Of a stretch of 64,000 nt of DNA, positions 20,201-31,852 are shown one piece after another. The position numbers were made by a program, and so were the translations under genes. Each line of letters begins with the position of its first letter. Position 1 is the stretch's first letter. This stretch comes from Lasioglossum baleicum (Eukaryota; Arthropoda; Insecta; Hymenoptera; Halictidae): the NCBI RefSeq assembly GCF_051020765.1, contig NC_134948.1, positions 2,782,501-2,846,500 on the forward strand, written 5' to 3'. The notes under the pieces were generated by a model. That model was not told the origin of the DNA and did not search any database. It worked only from the letters and a program-made list of their open reading frames with translations.

Positions 20201-22033
20201 TTGGCGGGTGTTTCGAAAACGACTGGAAGCTGCGAGAGTAACACGGTGAAATCGAAAAAATGAGAGTAGTTCCATTACCGAATACAGAAAGCGAGTCAGA
20301 AAAATGGTTTAACTAAAATGTAAAAAGTGGTGGTGGGCGTGTAGGGTAGGATAGGGAAGCGGTGTTATGTGTTCGTTTCGTGTTATATGGGGCAAAGCGT
20401 AACATCCGGCTGCTATGGTTTGATGAATAACAGAACGGTATAAAAATGGAGAGCGGCAGAAGGAAATGAAACAACCGACTGCTCGTTCCGGCTGGTCATG
20501 TAATTCGTGTGTTAGCGGAATAAAAGTTCCGACGGACCGTGTAAAATTTGAATGAAGTTACGGCATTCAGCCCCGGATGGTCGAATATTTTTTCAGATTA
20601 TTACGCGGCTTCTGTTCCGCGAACAAGCTGCCGAGCGCCGTTGTGAAATTCCCCTTTAAAGCCCCAGCCAAAACGAACAAGGAACGCGCTCTGTCCTTTC
20701 CATTAGACGCTTTTGATAACCGATCGCCGTCGATGCACCGAATCACTCGGAATGCGTGTTATTCTTTCGATAAAATGTTTTCGCAAAATGCACCAGACTT
20801 GTCGGACCTGTCTGACTACATTAGTACTCATAGTAACGACCCAACTCTATCAGACTTAAACTTGAACGAACCTAAGCTTGTCAAACCGCAATACGGCTCC
20901 TGCAAAAATTTCAAAAACTGCTAGGATATGAAATATGACAGAATTCAGTACGATTCTAATTGATTTCAGACCTAAAAAGGCTACTGTACCACGGAAAGTA
21001 AGATTCCATTTCTCATGCCACTTTCTTAAAAATTCGTCCAAAAAAATGGAAAATTGCATGAACATCCGCACGCAGTTTCCATAAAACTGTGTCACGTGGG
21101 CGTGAGCGTAAGCGACGCGGCAAAGGATGCATCACGAGGGGCCCGGCTTTAATCTAAATCGAAGTCGGAACTATGCATGCGAGCTGTACGGCTGCGTGGG
21201 CGTGTGCGTGCTCATTCATCGAGCCACGTATGGCCGGCTCGTAGAGTGGGGCACCATGGAAACCCAGCCGAACCTAAACTGCATTAGTCGTACGGAGTAA
21301 TGCACAGGAATACTGGCTATCAGAAATTCGGTAGGGACTTAGAAAGCCCTCACGCTTCGACGGGAAGTCATAAGTCCGTGTGTCGGTTGCATTAGCGGGC
21401 ATTCGAGCTGGCCGTTGCGCGGCCATTTTGCATCCTGTTCAAATTTTCCCTTCCGCCTCCTTTCATCTCCCTCTCTCCATCCCCATCGATATGTGTATGT
21501 GTGTGTGTGTGTATGTTTTGTTTGCCAGGCGCGGCCGGCGTCCGATTGTTTCCGTCGCGGAAAATACATGGGCCGCGCGCGTTTTCCCAGCCCTGTTAAT
21601 TATGCGAAAGAATACATGCCTGCCTTTAACAGCGCGTGCGATCGGTGTTTGTCGATTTACATATTTTATTGACAAACCACTGTCGCGTGAAACGCACACC
21701 CGCGATCGTGCTTCCCGCTCCCATCCACTTCGTTCCCTTTTTGGGGAAACGGACGAGAGTAACTCTAGACTGTGTTTTGGCTTCGAGTTTCGGTTTCATT
21801 ATCGTCGTCGCTGCGGGTCTGACCAGTGACACGCGCGTACTACTGACGCCAGGCGCACGCACGCTTGCGTCGACCGCTGTGTGTGGTCAATAATTATGCG
21901 ATGACGGACAGCATACTATTTTTTGGGGGGTGCGGACGAATCAGAGATCGGTGGACTGAGAATTGCATTGTTACCCCACACCCAGAAACACCCGTAGCTC
22001 TGCCAGGGCGAGACTTAATTCAAGTCTGATCGG
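20201..22033. other. Unique non-coding DNA
   Basis: Unique sequence with a (GT)n tract at 21491-21512. The plus frame 20577-20924 (115 codons) and several frames around 21339-21893 overlap others on both strands and have no recognisable domain. No gene is supported. Confidence 0.5.
21491..21512. repeat. (GT)n microsatellite
   Basis: An interrupted GT run (one TATG interruption) within CpG-rich unique DNA. Confidence 0.9.
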
Positions 22034-22035
22034 TA

Positions 22036-22110
22036 GACTGCGGATCTTTGTGCATTTATAGGAAAACTGAGATGATGAAATTCAAAGTATTAGGAAAATG
22101 GAAGGAGTTT
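22036..22110. mobile_element. Truncated GACTGCGG-type left end
   Basis: It follows a TA at 22034-22035 and reads GACTGCGGATCTTTGTGCAT, then TTATAGGAAAAC and GATGATGAAATTC. This matches the left end at 8367. Homology fades after about 75 bp and no right end is seen. Confidence 0.65.
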
Positions 22111-22255
22111 TCCTCTACACGAAAAACTAAATGACTTTCCGAACGATCTAACATTTAATTTGCTGGAACCACGTCGGTAGATTGTCGCTGAAGTCATCCT
22201 GCGTCCAGTTTGTAGAGCAATGGTGGCCATGCAGCGACCAGGAGTGTGTAATTAA

Positions 22256-22560
22256 GGGGGTAGTTATGCGGTTTTTCTCAAAAGTGCTAGAAAAAAGATC
22301 AATCTAGGCCGCAATCGCCCTCGAAAACCCTATTTTTACGTTTACGAAGCGTAATTTGCGTTATTCGAGAGCATAAAGCTGTGCATGTACCTATTCTCAT
22401 AAAGCTACGATAGCCACACGCTGCCGAATAAAGGCAAAATAGGACTTTCGAGGGATACCGCGGCCTAGATTGATCTCTCATCAGCGCTCTCAACTACCGA
22501 AAAACCCGTTTGCATAATCGAGAAACGCGAAGGCGCATCCCGCATCCTTGCAATCCTGGA
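22256..22560. mobile_element. TTAA-family MITE, right end truncated
   Basis: TTAA at 22252-22255 is followed by GGGGGTAGTTATGCGG and AAAAAGATCAATCTAGGCCG. An inverse arm includes CGGCCTAGATTGATCTCTCA and ATAATCGAGAAACGCGAAGG, related to the inner arms of 14995-15566 and 28139-28416. The terminal CCCCCTTAA is missing on the right. The minus frame 22299-22493 lies inside it and is not a gene. Confidence 0.75.
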
Positions 22561-24147
22561 AACGAGTCTACCACCTTGAGGGCCACGATGCAATGAGTTA
22601 TGGGAACGTCGGACCCCCCGCCGACAAGAGTTGGGTTTTGTTCTTCATCAGGAGGCGTGCGCCTCGCCGGCTAATTACGTCGTTGTACGGCGCGCGTACA
22701 TTTGTATCTATTACAGGCTGGTGACAACAATAACGCTTCTTAATGCCTCCAAGACCAGGTATTAATCATCGTAACATCTCGTCGCACGTGTGTGCTCGCG
22801 CGCGCGCGCGCGCCACCATCATGGAACGTGCGCTGTTAGAGGTTGAATGAAACGCGCATTAGCCCCGGCAGCTTATACCCGAAATTAGTCTTCGGAGATG
22901 CGAGAGCGGGGTAATTAAATAATATCCGGTGTGAAGTTTCTCCATTATTTTATCGGACCTTTTTGGTAATCGCCCGGCGAATCCGACGTCGAGGATTCCG
23001 GGTCGAACTATTGATGAACGAGCATTGGCCAAAGTTTCTGACGAGCATGAAACGCGCGAGACGGGACAGGGGGGGGGGGGTAACGTTGTCGAATATGTGC
23101 GTGGCCCGCTCGAGTGCCTAATTGTAATACGGGCACGCATACACTCGCGCACAGATGAGGTTCAGGATTTCGTCCATTAATAGCATCGAATCTCACGACC
23201 CCGCGAACTCGACAGTTCAATTTGCGCGATCCCGCGTCACAAAGAGAGAAAACGTACCGAGGCTTCCGTCTGCGTATGTGCACGCAAATAGAGAGCGAGA
23301 GAGAGAGATGTATTTCGAGCATCGGTACTCGCGGCAATTTTACTACAATCGCATTAAATTTACGACCGGAGGATTCCAGGCAAATTTCTGATGTTCCGAT
23401 TTTACTGCCTCCAAGCACCGCGCGACTGTAACTTCATAACAGAGTTGGCTTCTTTGTCCGACCCGCGCACGAGCACGAATAATTTTATTGCGATTTCGAT
23501 GGCTTCGGATGAAAGCGCTCGGGTCACCGAGGGTTTAACTGTTTGACGTTTATTAGAGGGAATGACAAATTCCCAAGGAACCCATAGTCGAACCTCTTGC
23601 TCCGCCGAAAGGGGAACGAGCGTGTCTAATAAATCACCGGAGGAGAGTGGCTGTTCGTTGTAAAACCCGTTTAATTCATCGATTCGTCACTGATATTATC
23701 ATCGATGAATTTCTAAATGTATGCATCCCTGATGACAATTTTTTAGAATTGTTACAGAAATTATTGCCGGCGGCAGAATTGACTTCATCGTCCTCTGAAG
23801 TTGTCGGTGCTAATGCGTCTGCGGCGCTGTCAAGAAAAAGAGCAGTTTGACGGTAGATACGGGGTATAACATAAAACGCGACGTCAGAGGGAAGGCAGGG
23901 CCTAACGAAGTGCCTATAGCTAGCATGTCGCAGTGGCAGGCGTTAATTAATACGTTAACGAAGAGGCCGACTCTTTGAGCTGGCAAAGTCCTTATAAATA
24001 TTCGCGACTTCGACGGGGTTGATCATCTTCTGGAAATATCTCGTCGATGGGCATATAAATCAATTTTAGAGACCTGATCGATATTAAAATCCTCTGTTGG
24101 GAATTGCGTATTCAACAGGCCCTGATACATCAGTGGAGGATTCAATC
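22561..24147. other. Unique non-coding DNA
   Basis: CpG-rich unique sequence with a CG run at 22797-22812 and a G-run near 23070-23080. The frame at 23647-23850 has a slightly protein-like composition but starts with GTG and has no recognisable homology. No gene is supported. Confidence 0.5.
22797..22812. repeat. (CG)n tract
   Basis: An uninterrupted CG dinucleotide run of about eight units, capable in principle of Z-DNA formation. Confidence 0.9.
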
Positions 24148-24735
24148 TAGAATTAAGACTTCAATCTAGGCCTGAGACTTAGACCTACTTTAGACACCCT
24201 GCTGAGAATTGAGTCTTTCAGATCTTCAATCTAAAAATAAGACTTCAATCTAGGCCTGAGACTTAGACCTACTTTAGACACCCTGCTGAGAATTGAGTCT
24301 TTCAGATCTTCAATCTAGAAATAAGACTTCGATCTAGGCCTGAGACTTAGACCTACTTTAGACACCCTGCTGAGAATTGAGTGTTTCACATCTTCAATCT
24401 AGAAATAAGACTTCAATCTAGGCCTGAGACTTAGACCTATGTCTGAGACCCTGCTAAGAATTGAGTCTTTCAGATCTTCAATCTAAAAATAAGACTTCAA
24501 TCTAGGCCTGAGACGTGGACGTACCTCTGAGACCCTGTTGAGAATCGAGTCATTCAGATCTACAATTTAGAAGTAAGACTTCAATCTAGGCCTGAGACTT
24601 GGACCTATGTCTGAGACCCTGCTAAGAATTGAGTCTTTCAGATCTTCAATCTAGAAGTAAGACTTCAATCTAGGCCTGAGACTTAGACCTATGTCTGAGA
24701 CCCTGCTGAGAATTGAGTCTTTCAGCAGGGTCTAA
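24148..24735. repeat. 84-bp tandem repeat
   Basis: About seven copies of an 84-bp unit containing GAATTGAGTCTTTCAGATCT, TCAATCTAG and GACTTCAATCTAGGCCTGAG. The word GCTGAG or GCTAAG recurs at 24201, 24285, 24369, 24453, 24537, 24621 and 24705, an exact 84-bp step. Copies are highly similar, with two sub-types (ACTTTAGACACCCTG and ATGTCTGAGACCCTG). No frame is encoded. Confidence 0.95.
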
Positions 24736-25544
24736 GATTTGTGTCAAGAATTCTGCCACGGGGCAGGGATTGCGACTCGAATCCAGGTCTGAGACGAACA
24801 TTTGCGACTTCGGCGAAGGTCCAAGACCAAGGCTGCCTTCTCAGACCAGGATCCAAGCCACTGCCAAGGAATTGGTGATCGTCTGCGCATCAGGCCTAGG
24901 ATCGAAGGCCAAGCTAGAGATCGCTTTGAAATTTGGGACACGAGCCAACGTCTGCTGCCCAGTGTCCTAGAGCGCCACGTCAAGGTGAGTTCTCTCAAGA
25001 GGGCGGGTCCGACGAAATGAGACTGTTAAGTGGGTAGACGTCCGATTTCGGAACGAAATCAAGCATCACGGATTACCAGGTTCGTCGAGAGGACGCACAG
25101 GCGAGCATACGCACGCGAACAGTTTCCGGGGGGTGGCTGCTCCAGAAGACGCCTTTCATTTTCCGCGCCAGCGAGCTCGCCCTCTCGATCCTCCTCGACA
25201 AATAACGATGCCAGCGTAGCCGTAGTAAAGACGGCGAGGAGTAATTTTGCGCCAAGATTGTTTGTACACTGCTGAAAGTGGCGTTGAGAGACAACGGCGA
25301 CGCGGCCGTGAAAGACGACAGAATTAGTCGTTGGAGTTTTGTGACCCGTAAGCTTATCTAAGCCCCGAGCAGGCTCCCGGAGCCCGGCGACTCGTTTGTG
25401 CCCCAATTTTACGCTCCTGGGACCGACTAACGCGCGGCTGACGCACTGCCGATCAAATTCCGATCCATTAATCCCCGCAGAAAATTATCAAAAATTATCC
25501 TGACTCTCAGTTAGGTCTGCTAACGCTGCTAACTGCAAAATGTT
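24736..25544. other. Unique DNA downstream of the 84-bp array
   Basis: Overlapping frames on both strands lie at 24713-25020. The sequence CGTCAAG|GTGAGT near 24976-24988 looks like a splice donor, but neither frame leading into it shows a domain. Insufficient for a gene call. Confidence 0.4.
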
Positions 25545-25865
25545 TCACCGAGAAACTGTTTTGAAAATAGTTGAAATTTTTCAACATCGACGCTGCGTCC
25601 AAAAATTCTGAAAAAATTCATGGACCTGTATACCACCCAGTAGAACGTCTCTGACTATTTTCATAATTTTCCATCATGCAGGACGGAAATGGCAGGTCTT
25701 AGTTTATACATTGCATTAGAACAACAGTCTCGAAAATTGTCGAATTTTTTTAACATCGATGCTGCGTCCAAAACTTCTGAAGAAATTCAGAGACGTTCAC
25801 ACCACCGTGTAGAACATCCCCGAATTTTATCATGATCTTCCATAAAGCAGAATGGTAGAAACCCT
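25545..25865. repeat. 169-bp repeat array 1
   Basis: Two units step by 169 bp: GCGTCCAAAA(A/C)TTCTGAA starts at 25595 and 25764. Further shared words are TCGAAAATTGTCGAATTTTT and CATAATTTTCCATCATGCAG. The array ends in a distinct terminal unit with CACACCACCGTGTAGAACAT and CAGAATGGTAGAAACC. Confidence 0.9.
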
Positions 25866-26893
25866 AACCCTACTAACTGCAAAATGTTTCACCGAACAGT
25901 TTCTTCGAGATTGAGTAAGTTGAGTTAACCGAGCTGAGCGACCCCTTCGTGCAGGTCGAGCAAACGCAACGGTTGTGTCGAAGTTAGGGTGAAGGGTTGG
26001 AGGAAATAGGGGCAGGTTCGCCTCGAGTGTCTTCCCATGAAAAGTCGAGATATCGTCGTCGGACGTTATTTGTCTGGAGGACATGCGCCCTCGTTAGGCG
26101 GGCAAATATGCGACACGACTTTGAGGAACGCGAACAAGACGAAAGTGGCTTAATAATGCAGGATATTATAATTGTATATAAAGAGGGGGGGTCTCCTTTC
26201 GCTTAATGGAACGTGTTCGAGGAGGAGGCGGTCCTTCGAGGGACGAGTAATGCCGTCCTAAGAAGATTCGCGTCATTGTTAATGGATAGATCCGATACTG
26301 ACGAGCTGGATCGGTTGTTCCCCCCGTTAGAAAATAATCGTAATTGATCGCCTTGGCTCCGTTCCCGACTATTGCAGACCAGTAACAATACATCGACCTG
26401 GTTTTTCCAGATATCCTCCCCGATGTTCGATCCCTCTGGACCCAAGCCCTCTGCTACAATATACAGAGAGAGATATCGCATCTCATGTTTGAAGATACGG
26501 CATTCCGTAAGGGTTTTTACTTAGCCGCGCTCACGTATGCACATTATGCATAGGGTCACCATAGATCACATCAACGCTCTATGCACCGAGCTACAGACGT
26601 TAAAAGGAGCCGGACGACTTCATGAAAGATTCAGTCCCGCCACGGAAATGCGCATACGCAAATCTTACCTTGACCACGGACCATGCAAAACAGCCCCGGA
26701 TCTACGACTGTCTTTGACTGCTAATTAACCGCTTAATCACATTTCGACGGCTGCGGCCACGAAGGGCTGCTACGCTCCAACTGAACCTCGTTCGACAACA
26801 AATGAAATAAATATTTCCCCTGCGGTCCTCAGAGCACGGATAGAGCTAGCCTACTAGATGCCTCTATTCGGTCTCACCTCGCAAGATAAATGT
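25866..26893. other. Unique non-coding DNA
   Basis: DNA between the two 169-bp arrays. Frames on both strands (26166-26393, 26203-26481, 26537-26728) are short and lack domains. I see nothing to annotate as a gene. Confidence 0.5.
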
Positions 26894-27330
26894 CCATTCA
26901 AAAATTCTGAAAAAATTCGTAGACCTGCATACCACCCAATAGAACGTCTCTGATTTTTTTCATAATTTTCCATCATGCAGAACGGAAATGGCAGGGCTTA
27001 GTTCATACATTGTGTTAGAACAACAGTATCGAAAATTGTCGAATTTTTTCAAGATCGACGCAGCGTCCAAAAATTCTGAAAAAATTCGTAGACCTGTATA
27101 CCACTCAGTAGAACGTCTCTGATATTTTTCGTAATTTTCCATCATGCAGAACGGAAATGGCAGGGCTTAGTTCATACATTGTGTTAGAACAACAGTATCG
27201 AAAATTGTCGAATTTTTTCAAGATCGACGCAGCGTTCAAAAATTCTGAAAAAATTCATAGACGTTCACACCACCGTGTAGAACATCCCCGAATTTTTTCA
27301 TGATCTTCCATAAAGCAGAATGGTAGAAAC
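26894..27330. repeat. 169-bp repeat array 2
   Basis: About 2.6 units of the same repeat as 25545-25865, with GCGTCC/GCGTTC words at 27063 and 27232 (169-bp step). It finishes with the same terminal unit, ending AAAGCAGAATGGTAGAAAC. Minus frames 26960-27145 and 27236-27544 run through it; they are products of the repeat. Confidence 0.9.
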
Positions 27331-28138
27331 GGAGGTTAGTGGTGAGAGTGGTGGCTCGAAACAGCAGAAGTTTGCTCGGAGAAGTGTATCGGCCCTTTGT
27401 CCGCGCAACGATTATGTCAGACGTATCAGGCGGGACAAGTCGTATTCGCACTGTTAGTCCGTTGTCCTTTGTATAAAGCTCCATCATCGGGCTGTCATCC
27501 CGGCCGTCATCTTCTTCGAAAGCCTGGCGAGGTGTCGTCGTCATGTCTGACGCGCTAATGACTATTGTTGTGTATCAAGGGGAAGGATCATCCCCGAGCA
27601 CGGACGTGACCCCGACAGGCCAACCTAAGCTGACCTAAATTATCTGGCCATACACAGCTCTCTCCTGTGCGAAGGTGGACGTATGTCCGTTAAGCTTCTC
27701 GTGTTCCCCGCTGGTCTCCTTGCTTGGTCTGTTTCACTTGCTTGCGAAGAGGAGATCGGCTTTCGACGATCGATGAGCAAACTGAATGCATCGGGTCCTC
27801 CCCTCGCCTTTAATGAACACGAAATTTCCTCGATCGTTTTGGCTCCACCTACGCCACTGACATTTGCGCGGCATGGCGGAGACGCCGAATAGGAATCCGT
27901 GCGAGGGACCGTCACCAGCTTGGGACCAAATTCGTGGTAAAAATTTAAGCAATTCTATCTAGTAGCTTTAGCTACTCTTCAGAGCTTCAACTAGGTCCTC
28001 AATTTGAGGACTGAAACATTTTCAGAAAAAATGCAGACCTCTCGAGGATCAGCTGATGCTTTTCTCAGCGGCCTCTATCACAAGAATCATCAAATTTATT
28101 TCTTGGCGTGGCAGACTCGTTTTTACGAGTGCAAGATG
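27331..28138. other. Unique non-coding DNA
   Basis: Overlapping frames on both strands (27640-27915, 27683-27892, 27734-27952) contain no recognised domain. No gene is supported. Confidence 0.5.
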
Positions 28139-28416
28139 GGTTTTTCAATAATTAAAAGCGCTAGAAGTCCTATTATTATGTCTACGAGGCGTAATTTGCA
28201 TTACTCGGCATAATGTGGATGTCGCAGCTTTATGAAAATAGCTAGATGCGCAGCTGTGTACTTCCGAATACGCAAATTACGCCTCGTAAACGTAAAAATA
28301 GGACTTTTGAGGGCGACCGCGGTCTAGATTGATCTTCTATCTACCGCTGTTGACTGCTGAAAACCCCCATCTTCGCATTATCGAGAAACGAGAAGGCGAA
28401 AATCGAGACCACCCCC
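28139..28416. mobile_element. TTAA-family MITE, left end truncated
   Basis: Inverted arms pair ACGAGGCGTAATTTGCATTA (about 28181-28205) with AATACGCAAATTACGCCTCG (about 28268-28287). The right arm continues with GCGGTCTAGATTGATCTTC and GCATTATCGAGAAACGAGAA and ends CCACCCCC before TTAA at 28417-28420. It matches the copy at 22256-22560. The left TTAA terminus is missing. Confidence 0.75.
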
Positions 28417-28420
28417 TTAA

Positions 28421-29052
28421 TAGTGATTGTCGATCGAGTATAAACATCGCGCGCGTCGACGTCCGCGCCAAGGGGCGGTTCAAGTGGACGCGGTCCAACA
28501 TCAAACAGTTAATTAACAACTGGAGGAGATTAATCGTGGGCTTCGAGGATTCGATACAGCGGTTCCGGGTCGAGAGTGGCGAGGCTCTCTCTAAAAGGGG
28601 ACAAAGACCGAGGCCCGGGGTGAGCTGCGGGAAACACGGCGACGGTTATTGCTGGCTATACTAAGTGATCGTGGCAAAGGGACCGAAGATTATAGCGCAA
28701 CGAACGATCGGTAATCAGGTGGGACAGGTCCCAGTGTGTTTCGTCGCATACACTCGAGGACTGCGCGAAACACGGCAGCGCGCTACGCGCCCGTGAAATA
28801 TCGACGAGATGTGTCAATGCGTTCTGATGAACCGTGACGATACCGTTGGTGCGCTGGCACACACCGTTCAAATGAACCGCGACCCTGGCTACAACAAATC
28901 GTTCGCATCTGTCGATCCGCTCGGATAATTAGTCTTAGTTGCCCTCTGGCTGCGACTCTTGGAATTACAAGACCAATGGAGGCGTCCGACCGGGGAGCTA
29001 GCTTTGACCCTGTACGCGTAGATTCAACATTCAACCCTGCCATTTTCGCTCC
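28421..29052. other. Unique non-coding DNA
   Basis: The plus frame 28329-28664 begins inside the MITE; other frames are shadows. No gene is supported. Confidence 0.5.
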
Positions 29053-29138
29053 GCATGATGGAAAATTATGAAAAAAATCAGAGATGTTCCACAAGGTGGT
29101 GTGCACGCCTGTGAATTTTTTTCAGAATTTTTGAACAC
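29053..29138 (-). repeat. Inverted remnant of the 169-bp repeat
   Basis: ATGATGGAAAATTATGAAAA, then CAGAGATGTTCCACAAGGTG and TTTTTTTCAGAATTTTTGAA, is the inverse of the segment CAAAAATTCTGAAAAAATTC...CATAATTTTCCATCAT in the arrays at 25.5 and 26.9 kb. Only half a unit remains. Confidence 0.85.
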
Positions 29139-30424
29139 CGTTTTTTCAAACATTTTATATCACTGCGATTCTCTAATTTCACCTGTCGAAAGATTCTGGA
29201 AGATCCTAATGGCACTAAGCATGATAGAGAACTTAGCGTATTCCCTAAATCCACATTAAGCACCAAGCAGAATTTCGCAAATATCTCGTATCCTCGCGTG
29301 GCAAGAGTATTCGAATCCTCGTTTCACGTAGTTGCGTAGCGAAAGCCGCGACTTATGCGAATATTCCTCGAATTACAGCGGTGGTAACCACCTGCCCTTT
29401 GGCTCTTCCTTTGCCCGGTTTAAGCCGCATGTCCTCTTTGGCCAGGCTACAGTTTCTGCCGATTAACAAACCAGACCTAGCCCTTAAATCACGCGGAGCA
29501 CAAGCAGCCCGCAAAGGGAATTAGATCATTTAAACATCTTCCGACTGTCGCGGTGAGAGGATTAGAGTTTCATCGAGGTCGGGAACAATTCTTTCTCGTT
29601 TGTTTCGTTTCGTTTTTTTTATTCAGGAATGAATATATGATCCAAGCGGGGCGAGTACATCATAGAGGGACACCATGCGGGAAAAGTTTCCGGCGCTGTT
29701 CGCAATTTCACAGAGACCCGCGGAAAAACGAACGAATCACTTAACAATGGGTCTAGAGCACGTCAGAGGTTCCCCGGTATCCGTGAAAGAGAGTGGAAGC
29801 CCAGAAGGAAAAGCGGGGGCCGTCGGATCGAACAGCAGAAGACGGTGGAATCGTATTTAAATTTCAAATGCCCCTTGAGAAACCACCATGGCCGGATATA
29901 ATCGGATATCCGGACGTTCCCGGGAAAGCTGGGTATTACGTTCGCTGTACGCGGATACCGATTTACTCGGGTAACCAGCTGGAAAGCAACTAGAAATAAA
30001 CTGTATTCTCTCGGACCGTTTTACATTTCGAACATCCCACGTACCGGCGTTCAACCCTTTTTACGCCGGGCTCAACGACTCGAGAATCGATCCGAGAAAA
30101 CCACCCCCTCGCAACTCCTCTCCCCTCTGCACACGCCCCACATACACCCTCGACACAACCTCGTCGGTTTGCAACGTGTCGATGGTGCAGCGAATCTTAT
30201 CGAGGCGCGTCGGGAATCGGGAATCAATTTTCCGAGACCTTAGTTTTCGAGGATAGTGGTGCTGGAGAAAATCGGGACACCGTCGGAAAAATTGCCGAAC
30301 CCCTGGAAATTGCTGAACCGCTGTAAAAGTTGCTCGAATTGCCCGTTTTTTTTTTTTTCTAGAAAAAGACATTCGTGTACAGAGAATTCAGCATAGATTT
30401 CCGAGGTGCCGCACAGTGAGCCAG
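29139..30424. other. Unique non-coding DNA
   Basis: Unique CpG-rich sequence. Frames at 29553-29993 and 29857-30479 lie on both strands without domains. A poly-T run near 30347-30358 is the only simple repeat. No gene is supported. Confidence 0.5.
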
Positions 30425-30648
30425 AAACCGATCTTTTTGGAGAAAAATCTGCCGACAACCCAGTTTTCCATCGATTCAATTGGAATTTTTTTTTAAATGT
30501 TCGTGAAGGACTACACTTTGATCAAGAATCTTTATCTACAAAGCCGAATAAAATTTGCATGTCCCAGCTGAGTTGCCGACACTTCTTAACCCTAAAACGC
30601 AAAATTTTAAACTGTAAATCTGGTCCTGAGAATTACCAATTGAATTGA

Positions 30649-31537
30649 AGCCGAATCAGTTGCTGCAGTGACTGGATTAATATCACATCATTGCATAACA
30701 TTCTTCAGGTAATTACACGTGACAAGAAAGCTGATTCTGTGAAATTCAAAGAATATTGTTCGGAGACGGCTAAATTGTGCATTAAAATTTATCCATGGTA
30801 CAAACTACCTCGATCAGTTCATAAGGTACTGCAACATGGAAGTGAGGTACTTGCTACATTTGAACTACCAATTGGTTTGTATTCACAAGAGCCACAAGGG
30901 GCAAATGATAAAGTCTTCAGGAAATCACGAGCAGAAAACTCCCGAATGTGTTGCCGCGAAAAGACAAATGTACAGTCACCGGCAATAATAAGTTGACACC
31001 CTTAAAAATCGCATAACTTTTTAGAAACTGGTCCAAAGGACTTCAATTTTTTAAAGATGTAAGCATTGCAATGAAAATCTGCGACTTTCACCCTTAAGCT
31101 CTCATCTTTAAACGTTTGTAGCTCATTGCAATGTTGACCGATTTCGATGAAATTTCCAGTATGCGTATAAGTTACCGAAATCTATAAAACGCATTTTTCA
31201 AATTATCGTTACAGGCCCAGATAAAAAAGTTGGCAAAACATCATTCTTTAAAATTTTGTATAATTCCGACCAATTGCAATCGTAATAAATTTTTGTTTAC
31301 TTATTCTCTAGCGAACTAGCCGGTCTAACATCTTAAAAGAATTCAAGTCCTTTGGACCAATTTCTAAAAAGTTATGCGATTTTTAAGGGTGTCCACGTAT
31401 TATTGCCGTTGACTGTAGATATTATGCGGCATATGTTATTATCATCCGATCCACTTATAAGCTCTCTAAAAATAAAGGATAGCAAGCACAAGGAAGTTCT
31501 TTCTCAAGAAGCGAAAACGCTGCTGTTGGATCAATAA
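30649..31537 (+). pseudogene. C-terminal fragment of a transposase-like protein, split by a MITE
   Basis: An open frame runs from 30649, without an ATG, into the MITE at 30973. The residues include YPWYKLPRSVHKVLQHG and LPIGLYSQEPQGANDKVFRK. It resumes at 31418 with MRHMLLSSDPLISSLK and ends at a TAA at 31535-31537. Leaving out the MITE and one TA restores the same reading frame. The motifs (a PW-x5-S-x2-VHK segment, an LPIG-x8-GAN segment, an SSDPLISS segment) look to me like the C-terminal part of a conserved insect transposon protein, but I cannot name the superfamily with confidence. CTTCAG|GT at 30701-30710 could be a splice acceptor, so the first codons may be intron. The N-terminal catalytic part is absent. 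Confidence 0.65.
30973..31415. mobile_element. TA-flanked MITE (Tc1/mariner-like) inserted in the transposase frame
   Basis: It is bounded by TA at 30971-30972 and 31416-31417. The start CAGTCACCGGCAATAATAAG and the end TATTATTGCCGTTGACTG are inverted. Inverted similarity continues for about 75 bp (GACACCCTTAAAAATCGCAT, AAACTGGTCCAAAGGACTT). The core contains CCGATTTCGATGAAATTTCC and GGCCCAGATAAAAAAGTT, shared with other TA MITEs here. Length is 443 bp. It has no coding capacity. Confidence 0.92.
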
Positions 31538-31852
31538 ATTAATGGCAAGTCTCATAAGTGCCGAACGTAATTCTATTCAATTGGTAATTCTCAGGGCCAG
31601 ATTTGCAGTTTAAAATTTTGCAGTTTAGGGTTTAGGGTTAAGAAGTGTCGGCAACTCAGCTGGGACATGCAAAATGGTATGGGCGGATGAAGTATCGGAG
31701 TTATTGGGCTTTGTAGATTCTTGATTGTGACAGTTAACGATTTTCGCGCAGCACGTCATCAACAAATAGTCCTCCACGTACATTTTAAAATAAATTTCAA
31801 TTGAATCGATGAATAAACCGAGTTGTCGGCAGATTTTTCTCCAAAAAGATCG

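Larger units (their letters stand above)
30425..31852 (+). mobile_element. DNA transposon with long inverted repeats and a broken ORF
   Basis: The left arm starts AACCGATCTTTTTGGAGAAA at about 30427. The right arm ends in its inverse, TTTCTCCAAAAAGATCGGTT, at about 31852. Similarity continues through AATCTGCCGACAAC, ATCGATTCAATTG and GTCCCAGCTGAGTTGCCGAC to GAGAATTACCAATTGAAT near 30644. Arms are about 220 and 280 bp; the right has about 45 bp absent from the left. CACAGTGAGCCAG just outside the left arm could be the true terminus, but it has no counterpart on the right, so ends and target duplication are unresolved. The interior carries a transposase-like frame interrupted by a TA MITE (30973-31415). 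Confidence 0.8.

Noticed and set aside
23647..23850. Frame containing a DDNFLELLQKLLPAAEL segment
   Set aside because: Helix-like and tempting as an exon, but it starts with GTG, has no family match I know and no clear splice sites.
24713..25020. Possible exon ending at CGTCAAG|GTGAGT
   Set aside because: The donor is good, but the upstream frames begin within the 84-bp satellite and have no domain; no acceptor can be assigned.
31620..31645. TTTAGGGTTTAGGGTTA, resembling telomeric repeats
   Set aside because: Only two units, lying within a transposon arm whose other copy has a shorter version; insect telomeres are usually TTAGG.
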